Counted from the stretch's first letter, positions 1 through 10,463 are shown. The stretch: 64,000 nucleotides of DNA from Cohnella sp. SGD-V74 (GCF_003001675.1 NZ_PVYW01000005.1:62001-126000); one strand, 5' to 3'. Numbers and translations: made by a program. The notes: generated by a model from the sequence alone, not told the origin.

Positions 1-1175
1 TCAACAAGATCGACAAGCCGGGCGCAAACCCGGATAAAGTGAAGCAAGAGCTGACCGAGTACGGCCTCGTGCAAGAGGAGTGGGGCGGAGATACGATCTT
101 CGTCGAAGTGTCCGCGAAGCAGCGCCTGAACTTGGACGGCTTGCTGGAGATGATCCTGCTCGTCGCCGAGGTGAACGACTACAAGGCGAACCCGGACAAA
201 CGGGCGCGCGGTACGGTTATGGAAGCCGAGCTCGACAAAGGCAAAGGGCCGGTTGCCCGCATTCTCGTTCAGAACGGTACGCTGAAGGTCGGCGACGCGT
301 TCGTCGCGGGCGACTGCTTCGGACGGATTCGCGCGATGACGAACGACCGCGGACGCCGGATCAAAGAAGCGGGTCCTTCGACGCCGGTGGAAATTACCGG
401 TTTGACGGAGGTGCCGCAAGCGGGCGATCCGTTCATGGTGTTCGAGGACGAGCGCAAAGCGCGCGAAATTTCCGACAAGCGTTCGATCAAGACGCGCCAA
501 TCGCAGATGAAGGCGAACCAAGCGGTTACGCTGGAAGATCTGTTCAGCAAGATCAAGGAAGGCGACATCAAGGAGCTCAACGTCATCCTCAAGGCAGACG
601 TACAAGGCTCCCTGGAAGCTCTCAAGGGCTCGCTGGAGAAAATCGAGATCGAAGGCGTTCGCGTTCGCACGATCTACAGCGGCGTAGGCGCGATTACGGA
701 GTCCGATATTATTCTCGCATCGGCTTCCTCCGCGATCGTGATCGGCTTTAACGTACGTCCGGAGCCGCGCGCGCAAGGCATCGCCGAGCAGGAGAAAGTG
801 GACGTTCGTCTCCACTCGATCATCTACAAAGTGATCGAAGAGATCGAATACGCGATGAAGGGGATGCTCGATCCGGTATTCAAGGAGAAGGTTATCGGTC
901 ACGCGGAAGTTCGCGAGACGTTCAAGGTGACGAAGGTCGGCACGATCGCCGGCTGTATGGTTACCGACGGCAAAATCTCCCGGAACGCGGAAGCTCGCCT
1001 GACGCGCGGCGGAATCGTCGTCTACACAGGCAAGATCGATTCCCTCAAGCGGTTCAAGGATGATGCGAAGGAAGTATCGGAAGGCTATGAATGCGGAATT
1101 ACGCTCGATAAGTTCAACGACATTCAGCAGGGCGACGTCATCGAAGCGTTCGTCATGGAGAGCGTCGAGCGCTAA
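1..1175 (+). CDS. infB: Translation initiation factor IF-2, C-terminal part (5' end outside window)
   Basis: The frame is open from the left edge (codons start at base 3) and encodes about 390 residues. It opens on the NKID guanine-specificity motif of the GTPase domain, followed by the VSAKQ motif, so the Walker A region and N-terminal domains lie upstream of the window. The rest matches domain II, the linker helix and the C-terminal C1/C2 modules; the C2 beta barrel binds initiator fMet-tRNA. The cytoplasmic protein brings fMet-tRNA to the 30S subunit and promotes 50S joining. rbfA follows after 29 bp, as in the Bacillus nusA-infB-rbfA operon. Identification rests on direct similarity and synteny and is secure. 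Confidence 0.97.
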   Translation, partial: NKIDKPGANPDKVKQELTEYGLVQEEWGGDTIFVEVSAKQRLNLDGLLEMILLVAEVNDYKANPDKRARGTVMEAELDKGKGPVARILVQNGTLKVGDAFVAGDCFGRIRAMTNDRGRRIKEAGPSTPVEITGLTEVPQAGDPFMVFEDERKAREISDKRSIKTRQSQMKANQAVTLEDLFSKIKEGDIKELNVILKADVQGSLEALKGSLEKIEIEGVRVRTIYSGVGAITESDIILASASSAIVIGFNVRPEPRAQGIAEQEKVDVRLHSIIYKVIEEIEYAMKGMLDPVFKEKVIGHAEVRETFKVTKVGTIAGCMVTDGKISRNAEARLTRGGIVVYTGKIDSLKRFKDDAKEVSEGYECGITLDKFNDIQQGDVIEAFVMESVER

Positions 1176-1204
1176 TCCCAGCAGCACGCGAAGGTGGGAT
1201 CTGA

Positions 1205-1561
1205 ATGGCCAAATTTCGAGTCGGACGGGTCGGAGAGCAAATTAAAAAAGAAATCAGCAACGTCATTCAGACGGAGCTGAAAGACCCGCGCATCGGTTTT
1301 ATCACGGTAACGGGAGTGGATCTGACGAACGATCTCTCCCTTGCCCGCGTATATCTAAGCATTCTCGGCAGCGAGGAGCAGAAGGAAGAGACGCTGAAGG
1401 CGCTCGGCCGCGCGAACGGTTTTCTCCGTTCGGAGCTGGGGCGGCGGGTGAAGCTCCGCCATACGCCGGCGATCGAATTCCGTTTCGACAGCTCCATCGC
1501 GTATGGCAGCCATATCGAAGATTTGCTGCAGCAAATCAATCAACAATCTTTGGAGTCTTAG
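1205..1561 (+). CDS. rbfA: 30S ribosome-binding factor A
   Basis: A 118-residue protein of normal RbfA length with a single KH-like fold. It starts RVGRVGEQIKKEIS and contains the conserved stretch around LKDPRIGFITVTGVDLT. RbfA binds the pre-30S particle and helps 16S rRNA 5'-end maturation, notably at low temperature. The ATG at 1205 follows AAGGTGGG with good spacing. It sits between infB and nrnA in the usual Firmicute order and probably belongs to the nusA-infB transcript, because no terminator is seen between them. Confidence 0.96.
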   Translation: MAKFRVGRVGEQIKKEISNVIQTELKDPRIGFITVTGVDLTNDLSLARVYLSILGSEEQKEETLKALGRANGFLRSELGRRVKLRHTPAIEFRFDSSIAYGSHIEDLLQQINQQSLES

Positions 1562-1583
1562 AGCTCGCGAGGAGGGAACGGGC

Positions 1584-2582
1584 ATGTGGACCGAACAATT
1601 AAAGGAAGCGGCCGCTTTTATCCGCGACAGGGACGACTTCCTGATCGTTTCTCACGTGCAGCCCGACGGCGATGCGATTAGTTCGACGGTGACCGTAGCC
1701 TGGGCGTTGGAAAAGCTGGGCAAGCGGTATACGATGCTGAACGAGGGCCCTGTGCCCTCGCGGTTGCGGTTTTTGTGGAAGAGTTCGGAAATCCATGCGA
1801 TGGACGATGCGGATCAAGCGGAGAGCGCGGCGACGCCGAGACAGTACCGGAACGTCATCTGCGTCGATTGCGCCGATTACGGCCGGGTCGGCCGGTCGGA
1901 GCAATGGTTCGCTCCCGATGCGGAGCTGCTCAACATCGATCACCATCCGACGAATAACGGCTTCGGCCGCGTGAACTTGATGAAGTTCCATGCGGCCGCC
2001 ACGGCCGAAATCTTGTTCGAGCTGCTCGACGAGCTGGGATTGGAGCCCGACGTGGACGCGGCGACTGCGATCTATACGGGGCTTCTGACGGATACGGGAG
2101 GTTTTCGGTATTCAAGCACGTCTCCGCTCGTCATGGCGATGGCTTCCCGGCTGCTGCAAGCCGGCGTGAACGGTCCGGAGCTGGCGGAGCATCTGCTTGA
2201 GCGGATGACCCCAGGACAGCTGCGGATTTTGCAACGCGGCCTGTCGAGGCTTGAGCTTAGCGAAGACCAGCGGATCGCCTGGCTCTGGGTCACTTCGGAG
2301 GATCTGGAGGAAACGGGAGCGACGAACGAGGATCTCGAAGGGCTCGTCAACTACCCGCGCAATATCGAAGGCGTCGAAGTCGGTCTGCTCTTCAAGCAAA
2401 ACGGGCAGCAATCGGTGAAAGTCAGCATGCGATCCGCGGGCAAGGTGAACGTTGCGGAAGTGGCCCAGCGGTTCGGCGGAGGCGGGCATGTCCGCGCCGC
2501 GGGATGCAGGTTCACGGACCCGCTGCCGGAAGCGATCCGGCAGACGATCGAAGAGGTGCGGAAAGCGTTGGATGCATTATGA
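1584..2582 (+). CDS. nrnA: DHH-family oligoribonuclease / pAp phosphatase NrnA
   Basis: A 332-residue DHH/DHHA1 phosphoesterase. Motifs in order: HVQPDGD at residues 24-30, VDCAD near 94, the DHH box in NIDHH (117-121), and the C-terminal GGGH substrate-binding motif near residue 300. The family is Mn-dependent, degrades 2-5 nt RNA fragments and hydrolyses pAp to AMP. The frame is open further upstream inside rbfA, but the ATG at 1584 has GAGGAGGG eight bases before it and gives the family's normal N-terminus. The stop overlaps the truB start (ATGA), so the two are probably translationally coupled. Confidence 0.95.
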   Translation: MWTEQLKEAAAFIRDRDDFLIVSHVQPDGDAISSTVTVAWALEKLGKRYTMLNEGPVPSRLRFLWKSSEIHAMDDADQAESAATPRQYRNVICVDCADYGRVGRSEQWFAPDAELLNIDHHPTNNGFGRVNLMKFHAAATAEILFELLDELGLEPDVDAATAIYTGLLTDTGGFRYSSTSPLVMAMASRLLQAGVNGPELAEHLLERMTPGQLRILQRGLSRLELSEDQRIAWLWVTSEDLEETGATNEDLEGLVNYPRNIEGVEVGLLFKQNGQQSVKVSMRSAGKVNVAEVAQRFGGGGHVRAAGCRFTDPLPEAIRQTIEEVRKALDAL

Positions 2583-3538
2583 CGGATAGCAAGGTGAGTT
2601 GGGAAGGCGTGCTGGCGATCTGGAAGCCGGCGGGCTGGACGTCGCACGACGTCGTGGCCAAGGCCAGGCGGCTGCTTCGCGAGCGGCGGATCGGGCACAC
2701 GGGAACGCTGGACCCGGCCGTTACCGGCGTCCTGCCTCTGTGCGTCGGCCGCGCGACCCGACTGGTCGAGTATTTGCAGGAAGCGCCGAAAACGTATCGG
2801 GCCAAGCTCCGATTCGGAATCGCGACGGACAGCGAAGACCTTAGCGGAGAAGTGATCGAACGGAAGGACGCTTCGTTCCTGACCGAACCGATGATCCGGG
2901 AAGCCGCGATGTCCTTCGTCGGAGAAATCGATCAGATTCCTCCGATGGTGTCCGCCGTCAAGGTCGACGGCAAACGCCTGTACGAGCTGGCGAGGCAGGG
3001 AGTGACCGTCGAGCGCAAAGCTCGCCGCGTGACGATTCACCGCCTGGACGTTGAAGAGGTGACGGCCGGCTCGGACGAGCCTGAGCTGACGTTTACGGTA
3101 ACCTGTTCCAAAGGGACTTATATCCGCACGTTATGCGTGGACATCGGACGGAAGCTGGGCGTGCCTGCCGTGATGGCGGAGCTCGTGCGTCTCGAGAGCG
3201 CGGGCATCCGCCGGGAGCAATGCGTGACGCTTGAAGAGATTCCGGAACTGCTCGAGAACGGCGTGTTAGAGGGGAAGCTGATTGCCGCAGACAAGCTGCT
3301 GACGCAGTTTCCTTCGGCGACCGCCGCCGAGCCGGAATGGCGGCATGCGCTTCAGGGCAAGGGAATTCGAGCCTCGCGGCTGCTGCCCGCTCCCGACCGG
3401 CAGGGGTTGTGGAAGCTCTATCGATCGGACGGCGTTTTTCTCGGTTTGTTCTCCGCGGACGAGACGGCGGAATGGATCCGCCCCGTCAAAGTGTTTCATC
3501 CGCCGGAAGACGAGCCGAACGACAGTCAGTCCGATTAA
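2579..3538 (+). CDS. truB: tRNA pseudouridine(55) synthase
   Basis: A 319-residue TruB. The catalytic aspartate is D45 in the motif HTGTLDPAVTG; KPAGWTSHD near the N-terminus and the later PPMVSAVKVDGKRLYELAR stretch are also diagnostic. It isomerises U55 in the T-loop of tRNAs. The ATG overlaps the nrnA stop by four bases, which fixes the start, although the frame is open upstream. The C-terminal part past about residue 230 corresponds to the PUA-like domain. ribF follows 17 bp downstream, the classic truB-ribF pairing. Confidence 0.96.
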   Translation: MTDSKVSWEGVLAIWKPAGWTSHDVVAKARRLLRERRIGHTGTLDPAVTGVLPLCVGRATRLVEYLQEAPKTYRAKLRFGIATDSEDLSGEVIERKDASFLTEPMIREAAMSFVGEIDQIPPMVSAVKVDGKRLYELARQGVTVERKARRVTIHRLDVEEVTAGSDEPELTFTVTCSKGTYIRTLCVDIGRKLGVPAVMAELVRLESAGIRREQCVTLEEIPELLENGVLEGKLIAADKLLTQFPSATAAEPEWRHALQGKGIRASRLLPAPDRQGLWKLYRSDGVFLGLFSADETAEWIRPVKVFHPPEDEPNDSQSD

Positions 3539-3555
3539 GCAGGAGGGCACATCAG

Positions 3556-4536
3556 GTGGAACGGATTCAATTATCAGTTGCGAATGTAACGGGCGGCTTG
3601 CCGCAAGGGGCGGCGAAGAGCGGACTTTCGCTTGCGATCGGCTTTTTCGACGGCGTTCATTTGGGCCATCAGGAAGTGATTCGCCGGGCCGTCGCTGCGG
3701 CGAGGGACAAAGGGCTGACTCCGGCCGTCATGACGTTCGATCCGCATCCGAGAGTCGTTCTCGGGCACGGCTCGCAATATGACGGGGTATTGACCCCGCT
3801 GGAGGACAAGCTGGCCCTGTTCGAGGAACTGGGGGTCGAAGCGGCGTATGTCATTCGCTTCGACCGCGAGTTCTCGGAAGTAACCGCAGAACGGTTCGTG
3901 AAGTCGATCATCGTTCCTCTCGGCGTCAAGGCGACGACCGTGGGCTTCGATTTCTCGTTCGGTCATCGCGGACAAGGCAACGCCGAGGCTCTGAAGGAGT
4001 TCGGAGGCGGAGAGCTGCAAGTACAAGTGGTTTCCCCGGTGTACCTGGACGACAGCAAGGTGAGCAGCACGCGCATTCGCGCGCAGCTCGCCGAGGGGGA
4101 TTGCTCCGCCGTGCGCAGACTGACGGGCCGACCCTATCTATTGAAGGGGCTTGTCGTTCACGGAGATGCCAGAGGACGCCAACTTGGGTATCCGACGGCC
4201 AATCTGCAGCTCGACCAATCGTACGTGATTCCGCGTCCGGGCGTTTACGCCATCGAGATCGAGGTGCTGTCCGATGCGGGAACGGCGGAGAGCCGTCATA
4301 ACGGAGTGCTGAACGTCGGCTATCGGCCTACGTTCGACGCGCCGGGAGGCGCGCTGAAGCTGGAGGCGCATCTGTTCGACTTCGAAGGAGACTTGTACGG
4401 GCGCCAATTGGCTTTGCGGTTTCATTCATTCCTGCGCGCAGAGAGGAAGTTCGAGTCGATCAATCAGCTGATCGAACAGATCGCCAGCGACTCGGCGAAG
4501 GCGCGCGAGATTTTCTCGGTGAAAGCCCGGGATTAA
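3556..4536 (+). CDS. ribF: Bifunctional riboflavin kinase / FAD synthetase
   Basis: A 326-residue two-domain enzyme converting riboflavin to FMN and FMN to FAD. The N-terminal adenylyltransferase domain has GFFDGVHLGH (29-38), FDPHPR and the STRIR motif near residue 174; the riboflavin-kinase domain carries GYPTANL near 212-218. Start: GTG at 3556 preceded by AGGAGGG; an open stretch upstream lies inside truB and is a shadow. A sigma-A-like promoter for rpsO begins five bases after its stop. Confidence 0.95.
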   Translation: MERIQLSVANVTGGLPQGAAKSGLSLAIGFFDGVHLGHQEVIRRAVAAARDKGLTPAVMTFDPHPRVVLGHGSQYDGVLTPLEDKLALFEELGVEAAYVIRFDREFSEVTAERFVKSIIVPLGVKATTVGFDFSFGHRGQGNAEALKEFGGGELQVQVVSPVYLDDSKVSSTRIRAQLAEGDCSAVRRLTGRPYLLKGLVVHGDARGRQLGYPTANLQLDQSYVIPRPGVYAIEIEVLSDAGTAESRHNGVLNVGYRPTFDAPGGALKLEAHLFDFEGDLYGRQLALRFHSFLRAERKFESINQLIEQIASDSAKAREIFSVKARD

Positions 4537-4540
4537 TTCA

Positions 4541-4570
4541 TTGTGCATGCACTCCAAGTTATGTTATACT
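4541..4570 (+). promoter_or_regulatory. Sigma-A-type promoter of rpsO
   Basis: TTGTGC at 4541-4546 and TATACT at 4565-4570 are separated by 18 bp. The site lies just after ribF and about 120 bp before rpsO, so S15 probably has its own transcript. Confidence 0.6.
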
Positions 4571-4574
4571 ATAC

Positions 4575-4680
4575 AACGTTGTCGCCGAGAGGCAGCCGCC
4601 TATCGCAGCGACACGACGAACCTTAGCTTGGCGAAGCGTTCTCACCGGCGCGAGCTCGGCTAACGGCGATTAGAAGAAGG
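4575..4680 (+). promoter_or_regulatory. Structured rpsO 5' leader, candidate S15 autoregulatory site
   Basis: About 105 nt of untranslated leader precede the rpsO Shine-Dalgarno. It contains complementary segments, among them GTCGC/GCGAC near its start and TTAGC (4623 on) pairing with GCTAA (near 4660). Leaders of Bacillus-type rpsO mRNAs are known to bind S15 and repress translation. That this leader does so is inferred from position and foldability; the fold was judged by eye. Confidence 0.4.
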
Positions 4681-4692
4681 AGGTGAACAAGG

Positions 4693-4962
4693 ATGGCATT
4701 GACGCAAGAACGCAAACAAGAGTTGATCGAAGAGCATAAGCTGCATGCAACGGACACCGGATCTCCGGAGGTTCAGATCGCTATCCTTACGCAGAACATC
4801 AACAATCTGACGGCACACTTCAGGGAGCACAAGAAAGATCACCACTCCCGTCGCGGTCTGCTTAAGATGGTTGGTCAACGCCGTAAGCTGCTGGCATACT
4901 TGAAAGACAAAGACGTTAGCCGCTACAGCGCCCTGATTGCCAAATTGGGCCTGCGCCGTTAA
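4693..4962 (+). CDS. rpsO: 30S ribosomal protein S15
   Basis: An 89-residue S15 of standard length. It has the typical [14 protein letters not shown]-terminal motif, the [12 protein letters not shown] loop that contacts 16S rRNA helices 20-22, and the C-terminal [13 protein letters not shown]. It is a primary 16S rRNA-binding protein and forms intersubunit bridge B4. The start is preceded by GAAGGAGGTG, one of the strongest Shine-Dalgarno sites in the window, fitting high expression. An intrinsic terminator follows. Confidence 0.98.
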   Translation: MALTQERKQELIEEHKLHATDTGSPEVQIAILTQNINNLTAHFREHKKDHHSRRGLLKMVGQRRKLLAYLKDKDVSRYSALIAKLGLRR

Positions 4963-4976
4963 TTCGCATTCGCATG

Positions 4977-5038
4977 AAAGCAACCTGGCCATGTCGTTCG
5001 GGGCTTATCGCCCTAACAGGCGCTCAGGTTGCTTTTTC
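4977..5038 (+). terminator. Intrinsic terminator after rpsO
   Basis: AAAGCAACCTG (4977-4987) pairs with CAGGTTGCTTT (5025-5035), with a smaller internal hairpin in the loop, followed by a T run. Confidence 0.8.
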
Positions 5039-5175
5039 CCTATATACGAGCGGAGAAACGACGAAAGATATGCCTAAGTTAGGTCTCGGCAGGAAATAAT
5101 GGGAACAGTGTCGAAAGTACATAAGATTGCAAGGCGTGACGAGCGCAAGCTCGCACTTATGAGGAGGGAATTTGT

Positions 5176-7275
5176 TTGGAACAAAGCGTAGAAATGCAGC
5201 TTGGCGGCCGCCCGTTTTCCTTGGAGACGGGACGATTGGCGAAGCAGGCGAGCGGCGCGGTCGTCGTACGCTACGGCGAGACGGTAGTGCTGTCTACCGT
5301 TACGGCTTCCAGCGAGCCGAAAGATCTTGATTTTTTCCCGCTGACCGTTAACTATGAGGAACGGCTGTACGCGGTAGGCAAAATTCCCGGAGGCTTCATC
5401 AAACGGGAAGGACGCCCGAGCGAGAAGGCGATTCTGGCCAGCCGTCTGACGGACCGTCCGATTCGCCCGCTGTTCCCGGAAGGGTTCCGGAACGACGTTC
5501 AGATCGTTAATCTGGTGCTTAGCGTGGATCAGGACTGCTCTCCGGAAATCGCGGCGATGATCGGTACTTCCGCGGCTCTCTCGATCTCCAACGTTCCGTT
5601 CAGCGGACCGGTCGGAGGCGTCATCGTCGGAAGAATCGACGGCAAGTATATCGTGAACCCAACGCAGGAGCAGGAAGAGATCAGCGACATGTACGTCGTC
5701 GTGGCGGGTACGCGCGACGCGATCATGATGGTGGAAGCGGAAGCGAACGAAGTGTCCGAGACGGACATGCTGGAAGCGATCATGTTCGGCCACGACGAGA
5801 TCAAGAAGATCGTCGATACGATCGATCGTCTGGTCGAAGCTGCCGGACAGCCGAAGATGGAAGTGAAGCTGCACAGCGTAGACGCGGCAGTCGAGACGGC
5901 AGTCAAATCGTACTCACAGGACCGCTTGGTCGAAGCTGTGCGCATCGCCGAGAAGCATGCGCGCCAAGAAGCGATCGACGCGATCAATACCGAGACGGTG
6001 GAGCATTTTACCGGCGTGTACGCCGATGCGCCAGAGAAGCTTGGCGACGTCAAAGAAGTGCTGTACGATATCGTCAAAAATGAAGTTCGTCGCCTGATCA
6101 CGCACGACAAAGTGCGTCCGGACGGCCGCGGATTGTCGGAAATTCGTCCGATCTCGTCGGACATCGCGATTCTGCCTCGCACGCATGGGTCCGGCCTGTT
6201 TACGCGCGGCCAGACGCAAGCGCTCAGCGTATGTACGCTCGGGCCGCTGGGAGAGGTTCAAATTCTCGACGGCATCAGCCCGCAGGAATCGAAACGGTTC
6301 ATGCATCACTACAACTTCCCGCCGTTCTCCGTCGGAGAAGCCCGTCCGCTCCGTCCGCCTGGACGCCGCGAGATCGGTCACGGCGCGCTGGGCGAACGCG
6401 CTCTGCTGAAGGTGCTGCCATCGGAAGTGGAATTCCCGTACACGATTCGTCTCGTATCCGAGGTGCTCGAGTCCAACGGCTCCACGTCTCAGGCGAGCAT
6501 TTGCGCCAGCACACTGGCGATGATGGATGCAGGCGTTCCGATCAAGGCTCCGGTAGCCGGCGTCGCGATGGGACTGATCAAGGACGGCGAGCATACTTCG
6601 ATCCTGACGGACATTCAAGGGATGGAAGACCATCTCGGAGACATGGACTTTAAGGTCGCGGGAACATCCGCGGGCATTACGGCCATTCAGATGGATATCA
6701 AAATCGACGGCATCGACCGCGGCATTTTGACCGAAGCGCTGGAGCAAGCCAGAGAAGGCCGCATGTTCATTCTGAGCAAAATGCTCGAGACGATCACCGA
6801 GCCGCGCAAAGAGCTGAGCAAATACGCTCCGAAAATTTTGTCGCTTAAGATCAATCCGGACAAAATCCGCGACGTTATCGGTTCCGGCGGCAAAATTATC
6901 AACAAAATCATCGAGGACACCGGCGTCAAAATCGATATCGAGCAGGACGGCACCGTGTACATCGCTTCGGCGGACGAAGCGGCGAACCAGCGGGCCCGCG
7001 CGATTATCGAGGGCATCGTCAGGGAAGTCGTCGTCGGCGAAGTGTATACCGGAACGGTCAAGCGCATCGAGAAGTTCGGCTGCTTCGTGGAGATTTTGCC
7101 GAACAAGGACGGTCTGATCCACATCAGCCAGCTCGCCAACGAGCGCGTAGCCAAAGTCGAGGACGTCGTCAACATCGGCGACCAGATCGAAGTCAAAGTG
7201 ACCGAGATCGACAATATGGGCCGGATCAACCTGTCGCGCAAAGCTCTGCTGAATTCCGAGCAAGTATCGGTGTAG
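5176..7275 (+). CDS. pnp: Polyribonucleotide nucleotidyltransferase (PNPase)
   Basis: A 699-residue PNPase with the normal layout: two RNase PH domains joined by an all-alpha segment, a KH domain near residues 560-620 ([11 protein letters not shown]), and an S1 domain near 622-690 ([20 protein letters not shown]). It degrades RNA 3'-5' by phosphorolysis and takes part in mRNA turnover and DNA-repair-linked processing. The start is TTG at 5176, with GAGGAGGGAA nine bases upstream and the family-typical N-terminus. A terminator follows. Confidence 0.97.
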   Translation: MEQSVEMQLGGRPFSLETGRLAKQASGAVVVRYGETVVLSTVTASSEPKDLDFFPLTVNYEERLYAVGKIPGGFIKREGRPSEKAILASRLTDRPIRPLFPEGFRNDVQIVNLVLSVDQDCSPEIAAMIGTSAALSISNVPFSGPVGGVIVGRIDGKYIVNPTQEQEEISDMYVVVAGTRDAIMMVEAEANEVSETDMLEAIMFGHDEIKKIVDTIDRLVEAAGQPKMEVKLHSVDAAVETAVKSYSQDRLVEAVRIAEKHARQEAIDAINTETVEHFTGVYADAPEKLGDVKEVLYDIVKNEVRRLITHDKVRPDGRGLSEIRPISSDIAILPRTHGSGLFTRGQTQALSVCTLGPLGEVQILDGISPQESKRFMHHYNFPPFSVGEARPLRPPGRREIGHGALGERALLKVLPSEVEFPYTIRLVSEVLESNGSTSQASICASTLAMMDAGVPIKAPVAGVAMGLIKDGEHTSILTDIQGMEDHLGDMDFKVAGTSAGITAIQMDIKIDGIDRGILTEALEQAREGRMFILSKMLETITEPRKELSKYAPKILSLKINPDKIRDVIGSGGKIINKIIEDTGVKIDIEQDGTVYIASADEAANQRARAIIEGIVREVVVGEVYTGTVKRIEKFGCFVEILPNKDGLIHISQLANERVAKVEDVVNIGDQIEVKVTEIDNMGRINLSRKALLNSEQVSV

Positions 7276-7302
7276 CGGAACGCCTTAACGTAATATGATG
7301 GA

Positions 7303-7336
7303 CAAAAGAGACTCCTATGCGAAGGTCTCTTTTTGT
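7303..7336 (+). terminator. Intrinsic terminator after pnp
   Basis: AAAAGAGAC pairs with GTCTCTTTT, with a T-rich tail inside and after the right arm. Confidence 0.8.
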
Positions 7337-7436
7337 TTGCATAAATCACCGGTTACTATGGGAAGCTCACTCATAAAGACCGTTTCCCGGGCATAGGATG
7401 AAGGCAGGGAATCGGACAAGACGGGGTGAGCGAACA

Positions 7437-8432
7437 ATGGCGAGAAAGATCCCGGCAGGCCTGCTGGCTGCGATGGCGATATGCTTGGCCGCGGTATTGT
7501 TGGCCGGAACGTACGGACCGATTCGGCCGTTCGTTCAGACCGTCAAGCTGCAGACGGTTTCGATGGCGGCGTTGACGGACGATAAGCGGGAAGACAAGCT
7601 GCTGAGCTGGATTGAATCCGAAGCTCCCAAACGCAGCCAGCAGCCGATTAACGCGGTGATCGACCGGGTGTGGAAAGCGATCCCCGGTTATGACGGACGA
7701 ATCGTAGACGTGCGGGCAACCTATTTGAAAGCGAAGCTGATTGGCTCCGCTCCGAACTCCGGCGACGGATTTCCTTGGGTGTATCGCACCGTTCGCCCGA
7801 AAGTATCGCTTCAGGATCTGCCGGTGAATCCGATCTACAGGGGCAATGCGGCCAAGCCGGCTGTCGGTCTTATGATCAACGTGGCTTGGGGAGACGAGTA
7901 TTTGCCTGCGATTCTTCGTACTTTGAAGGAGGAAGGCGTTAAGGCGACCTTTTTCTTCGACGGCACCTGGCTGTCCAAAAACGCGGATACGGCCAAAACG
8001 ATTATCGCGCAAGGGCACGAGGCGTCCAATCATGCGTACACCCACCCCGATATGAGCAAGCTGGGGGCCGAGCGGCAAAGGCAGGAAATCGGCAAAACGG
8101 AGCAACTGCTCAAACAGCTCGGCGTAAAAAACGTCTGGTTCGCTCCGCCCTCCGGCTATTACAACGAGCAGACGATACGCGTATCCGCGGAATACGGACT
8201 CAGAACCGTTCTGTGGACGCTGGATACGATCGACTGGCAGAAACCCGATCCGGCATCCGTCGTGGCCAAAGTGTCGCGGAAGGTCGGTCCCGGCAGCTTG
8301 ATTTTGATGCATCCGACTTCGACGACAGCGGGAGCGCTTAAAGGGATGATTCGCACGATTAAAGCGAAAGGCTACGTTCCGGGCACCGTATCCCAGACGC
8401 TTTCGCCCGAACGGCTCGAGGATCGGTTGTGA
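7437..8432 (+). CDS. ylxY: Polysaccharide deacetylase family protein, YlxY type
   Basis: A 331-residue protein with one N-terminal membrane segment (residues 5-25) as signal anchor and a NodB-type deacetylase domain from about 140. Motif 1 is atypical: INVAWGDEY replaces the usual TFDDG. Motif 2 is HAYTH (199-203), matching HS/TxxH, and motif 3 is APPSGYYN with alanine before the double proline. It probably acts outside the membrane on peptidoglycan or another N-acetylated glycan. YlxY lies after pnp in B. subtilis too, often near sporulation genes. ATG at 7437 is chosen over an in-frame ATG 13 codons earlier because GGGGTGAG precedes it. Activity is uncertain given the altered motif 1. Confidence 0.85.
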   Translation: MARKIPAGLLAAMAICLAAVLLAGTYGPIRPFVQTVKLQTVSMAALTDDKREDKLLSWIESEAPKRSQQPINAVIDRVWKAIPGYDGRIVDVRATYLKAKLIGSAPNSGDGFPWVYRTVRPKVSLQDLPVNPIYRGNAAKPAVGLMINVAWGDEYLPAILRTLKEEGVKATFFFDGTWLSKNADTAKTIIAQGHEASNHAYTHPDMSKLGAERQRQEIGKTEQLLKQLGVKNVWFAPPSGYYNEQTIRVSAEYGLRTVLWTLDTIDWQKPDPASVVAKVSRKVGPGSLILMHPTSTTAGALKGMIRTIKAKGYVPGTVSQTLSPERLEDRL

Positions 8433-8498
8433 CGATTGTCGGAATTTGTTATAGTGGTATCACTGTTCATTTATCCATAGGCAAAGGGGGGAAGTCGG

Positions 8499-9779
8499 AT
8501 GAACAAGTATACGCTGAAGAACGGCCTTCGCGTCATGATCGAAACGATTCCGACCTACCGTTCGGTTTCGTTCGGAATTTGGGTCAAGACCGGTTCCCGA
8601 TACGAGAATACCGAAACTAACGGCATTTCCCATTTTATTGAACACATGCTGTTCAAAGGGACGAAGCGGCACAGCGCCAAAGATATCGCCGATCGCTTCG
8701 ACGGAATCGGCGGCAACGTGAACGCCTTCACATCCAAAGAGTATACGTGCTACTACGCCAAAGTGCTCGACCAGCATCTGCCGATCGCGGTCGATATTTT
8801 ATCGGATATGTTCTTCGAATCGCAGATGGCCGAGGAAGAGCTGGCCAAAGAAAAAAACGTGATCCTCGAAGAAATCTCCATGTACGAGGATACGCCGGAC
8901 GACACGGTGCACGACTTGGCGTCGCGCGCCGCTTATCAGGATCATCCGCTTGCCTATTCCATACTGGGTACGGCGGAAAGCCTCAATCCGATGGGGCCGG
9001 ATCATTTGCGCAAGTATATGAAAGAAAGATACCGCATCGACAATACGGTCATCAGCATCGCCGGCAACGTCGGGGAAGAAGTGCTTGAACTGCTGGAGCA
9101 GCATTTCGGACGGTTCGATGTTGTGGGCCAGGATTCGTCGCTGGAAGTTCCGGCCTTTCATTCCGGCGCGTTGTTTCATCGCAAGAAAACCGAGCAAAAC
9201 CATCTTTGCTTGACGTTTCCCGGCTATTCGAGCAAAGCGCCGAACCTGTACGCGATGATTCTGCTCAACAATACGATCGGAGGCGGAATGAGCTCTCGCC
9301 TGTTCCAGGAAGTTCGCGAGAAGCGCGGCTTGGCCTATTCGGTCTATTCCTACCATACTTCCTATGCGGACAGCGGTCTGTTCACCGTGTATGCCGGAAC
9401 CGCTCCCAAGCAGACGAAGGAAGTGTACGACATCACGATGGAGCTGCTCGGCGAGATCGCGGCCAACGGGCTAAGCGAGGCCGAGCTGCACAGAGGCAAG
9501 GAGCAGCTTAAGGGCAACCTGATCTTGAGCCTGGAGAGCACGAGCAGCCGCATGAACCGTTTGGGGAAAAACGAGCTGATGCTCGGGCGCCATTACACGC
9601 TGGACGAAATGCTGGCGCGCATCGATCAGGTCGAGATGTCCGATCTTCACGAAATTATGGTCTCCATGATGGCCCAGCCTTGCGCGGTCGCCTTGGTCGG
9701 AGCCGACAATAAAGTGTTGTCCGGAATCGGGAGGGAATTCATTGTATCCAATCCAGTTGAAGAGACTTCCGGGGAATGA
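8499..9779 (+). CDS. mlpA: M16 family zinc peptidase MlpA/YmxG
   Basis: A 426-residue pitrilysin-family peptidase. The inverted zinc motif HFIEH is at residues 45-49, and the distal glutamate lies in the [14 protein letters not shown] segment. The C-terminal half has the characteristic R...Y signature region ([13 protein letters not shown]). Members are cytoplasmic and cleave small peptides; B. subtilis MlpA has been linked to regulation of extracellular protease genes. The ATG follows GGGGGGAAG. The 3' end overlaps dut by 38 bp. Confidence 0.93.
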   Translation: MNKYTLKNGLRVMIETIPTYRSVSFGIWVKTGSRYENTETNGISHFIEHMLFKGTKRHSAKDIADRFDGIGGNVNAFTSKEYTCYYAKVLDQHLPIAVDILSDMFFESQMAEEELAKEKNVILEEISMYEDTPDDTVHDLASRAAYQDHPLAYSILGTAESLNPMGPDHLRKYMKERYRIDNTVISIAGNVGEEVLELLEQHFGRFDVVGQDSSLEVPAFHSGALFHRKKTEQNHLCLTFPGYSSKAPNLYAMILLNNTIGGGMSSRLFQEVREKRGLAYSVYSYHTSYADSGLFTVYAGTAPKQTKEVYDITMELLGEIAANGLSEAELHRGKEQLKGNLILSLESTSSRMNRLGKNELMLGRHYTLDEMLARIDQVEMSDLHEIMVSMMAQPCAVALVGADNKVLSGIGREFIVSNPVEETSGE

Positions 9780-10185
9780 GGATGTTTCATTGCCCCGTCA
9801 AATGTCCGAATGGGCTGCAGGTTTCGACTTGCATGCCGCCGTATCGGACCCCGTCGTTCTGGCGCCGGGTGAAAGGGCGTTGATTCCTACGGGATTCGCC
9901 ATGGCGATGCCCAGAGAGCTGGAGGCGCAGATCCGCCCTCGCAGCGGTCTCGCCTACAAGCATGGAATCACCTGCTTGAACTCGCCGGGCACGATCGACG
10001 CCGATTATCGCGGCGAAGTGAAGGTTCTGCTCGTGAACCTCGGGCAGGAGCCGTTCACGATCGAGCGCGGAGAGCGCATCGCCCAGATGGTATTCCAGCG
10101 CGTTCCTCAAGTGATGCTGGAGGAAGTATCGGAGCTGTCCGACACCTCCCGCGGCGAAGGCGGCTTTGGCCACACGGGCAAGTAA
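9742..10185 (+). CDS. dut: dUTP diphosphatase (dUTPase)
   Basis: A 147-residue trimeric dUTPase with all five family motifs: AGFDL (26-30), RPRSGLA (65-71), GTIDADYRG (83-91, catalytic D86), ERIAQMV (111-117) and the glycine-rich [10 protein letters not shown] (137-146). It hydrolyses dUTP to dUMP and PPi, keeping uracil out of DNA. The TTG start at 9742 lies inside the end of mlpA and has GGGAGGGAA upstream, indicating coupled translation. In B. subtilis ymxH occupies this slot. Confidence 0.95.
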   Translation: MYPIQLKRLPGNEDVSLPRQMSEWAAGFDLHAAVSDPVVLAPGERALIPTGFAMAMPRELEAQIRPRSGLAYKHGITCLNSPGTIDADYRGEVKVLLVNLGQEPFTIERGERIAQMVFQRVPQVMLEEVSELSDTSRGEGGFGHTGK

Positions 10186-10295
10186 CAACAGCCCTAGCAC
10201 ACAGCAGAGCTGCAACTGAGCACCGCGATCGGTGCCTCTAAGAGCAGCTATACTGCAAAAGACAGCAAAGTTATCGCGCCGTTATGGCGCTTGAC

Positions 10296-10358
10296 GGGCC
10301 AAACCGGGGCTCGCTCCTCCTTCGGGGGGCGGTCGCCCCTGAGTTTGGCTCTTTTCTT
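10296..10358 (+). terminator. Long-stem terminator after dut
   Basis: GGGCCAAAC...GGGGC on the left pairs with GCCCC...GTTTGGCTC on the right, with an inner hairpin, then TTTTCTTT. Confidence 0.75.
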
Positions 10359-10363
10359 TGCCC

Positions 10364-10389
10364 GTACGGCCATTATCCCCGTCCCTCAG
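10364..10389 (+). repeat. Dispersed 26-bp repeat, copy A
   Basis: GTAC + GGCCATTATCCCC + GTCCCTCAG. Closest to the consensus derived from nine copies in this window. Direct orientation. Confidence 0.8.
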
Positions 10390-10437
10390 GCCCATGGGGC
10401 TCATTCTTCGTTGTTTCGCTTACCTTCATTCGTATCG

Positions 10438-10463
10438 CTATGACCACTATCCCCTTCACTCAG
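10438..10463 (+). repeat. Dispersed 26-bp repeat, copy B
   Basis: CTAT + GACCACTATCCCC + TTCACTCAG. It starts 74 bp after copy A, in the same orientation. Confidence 0.7.
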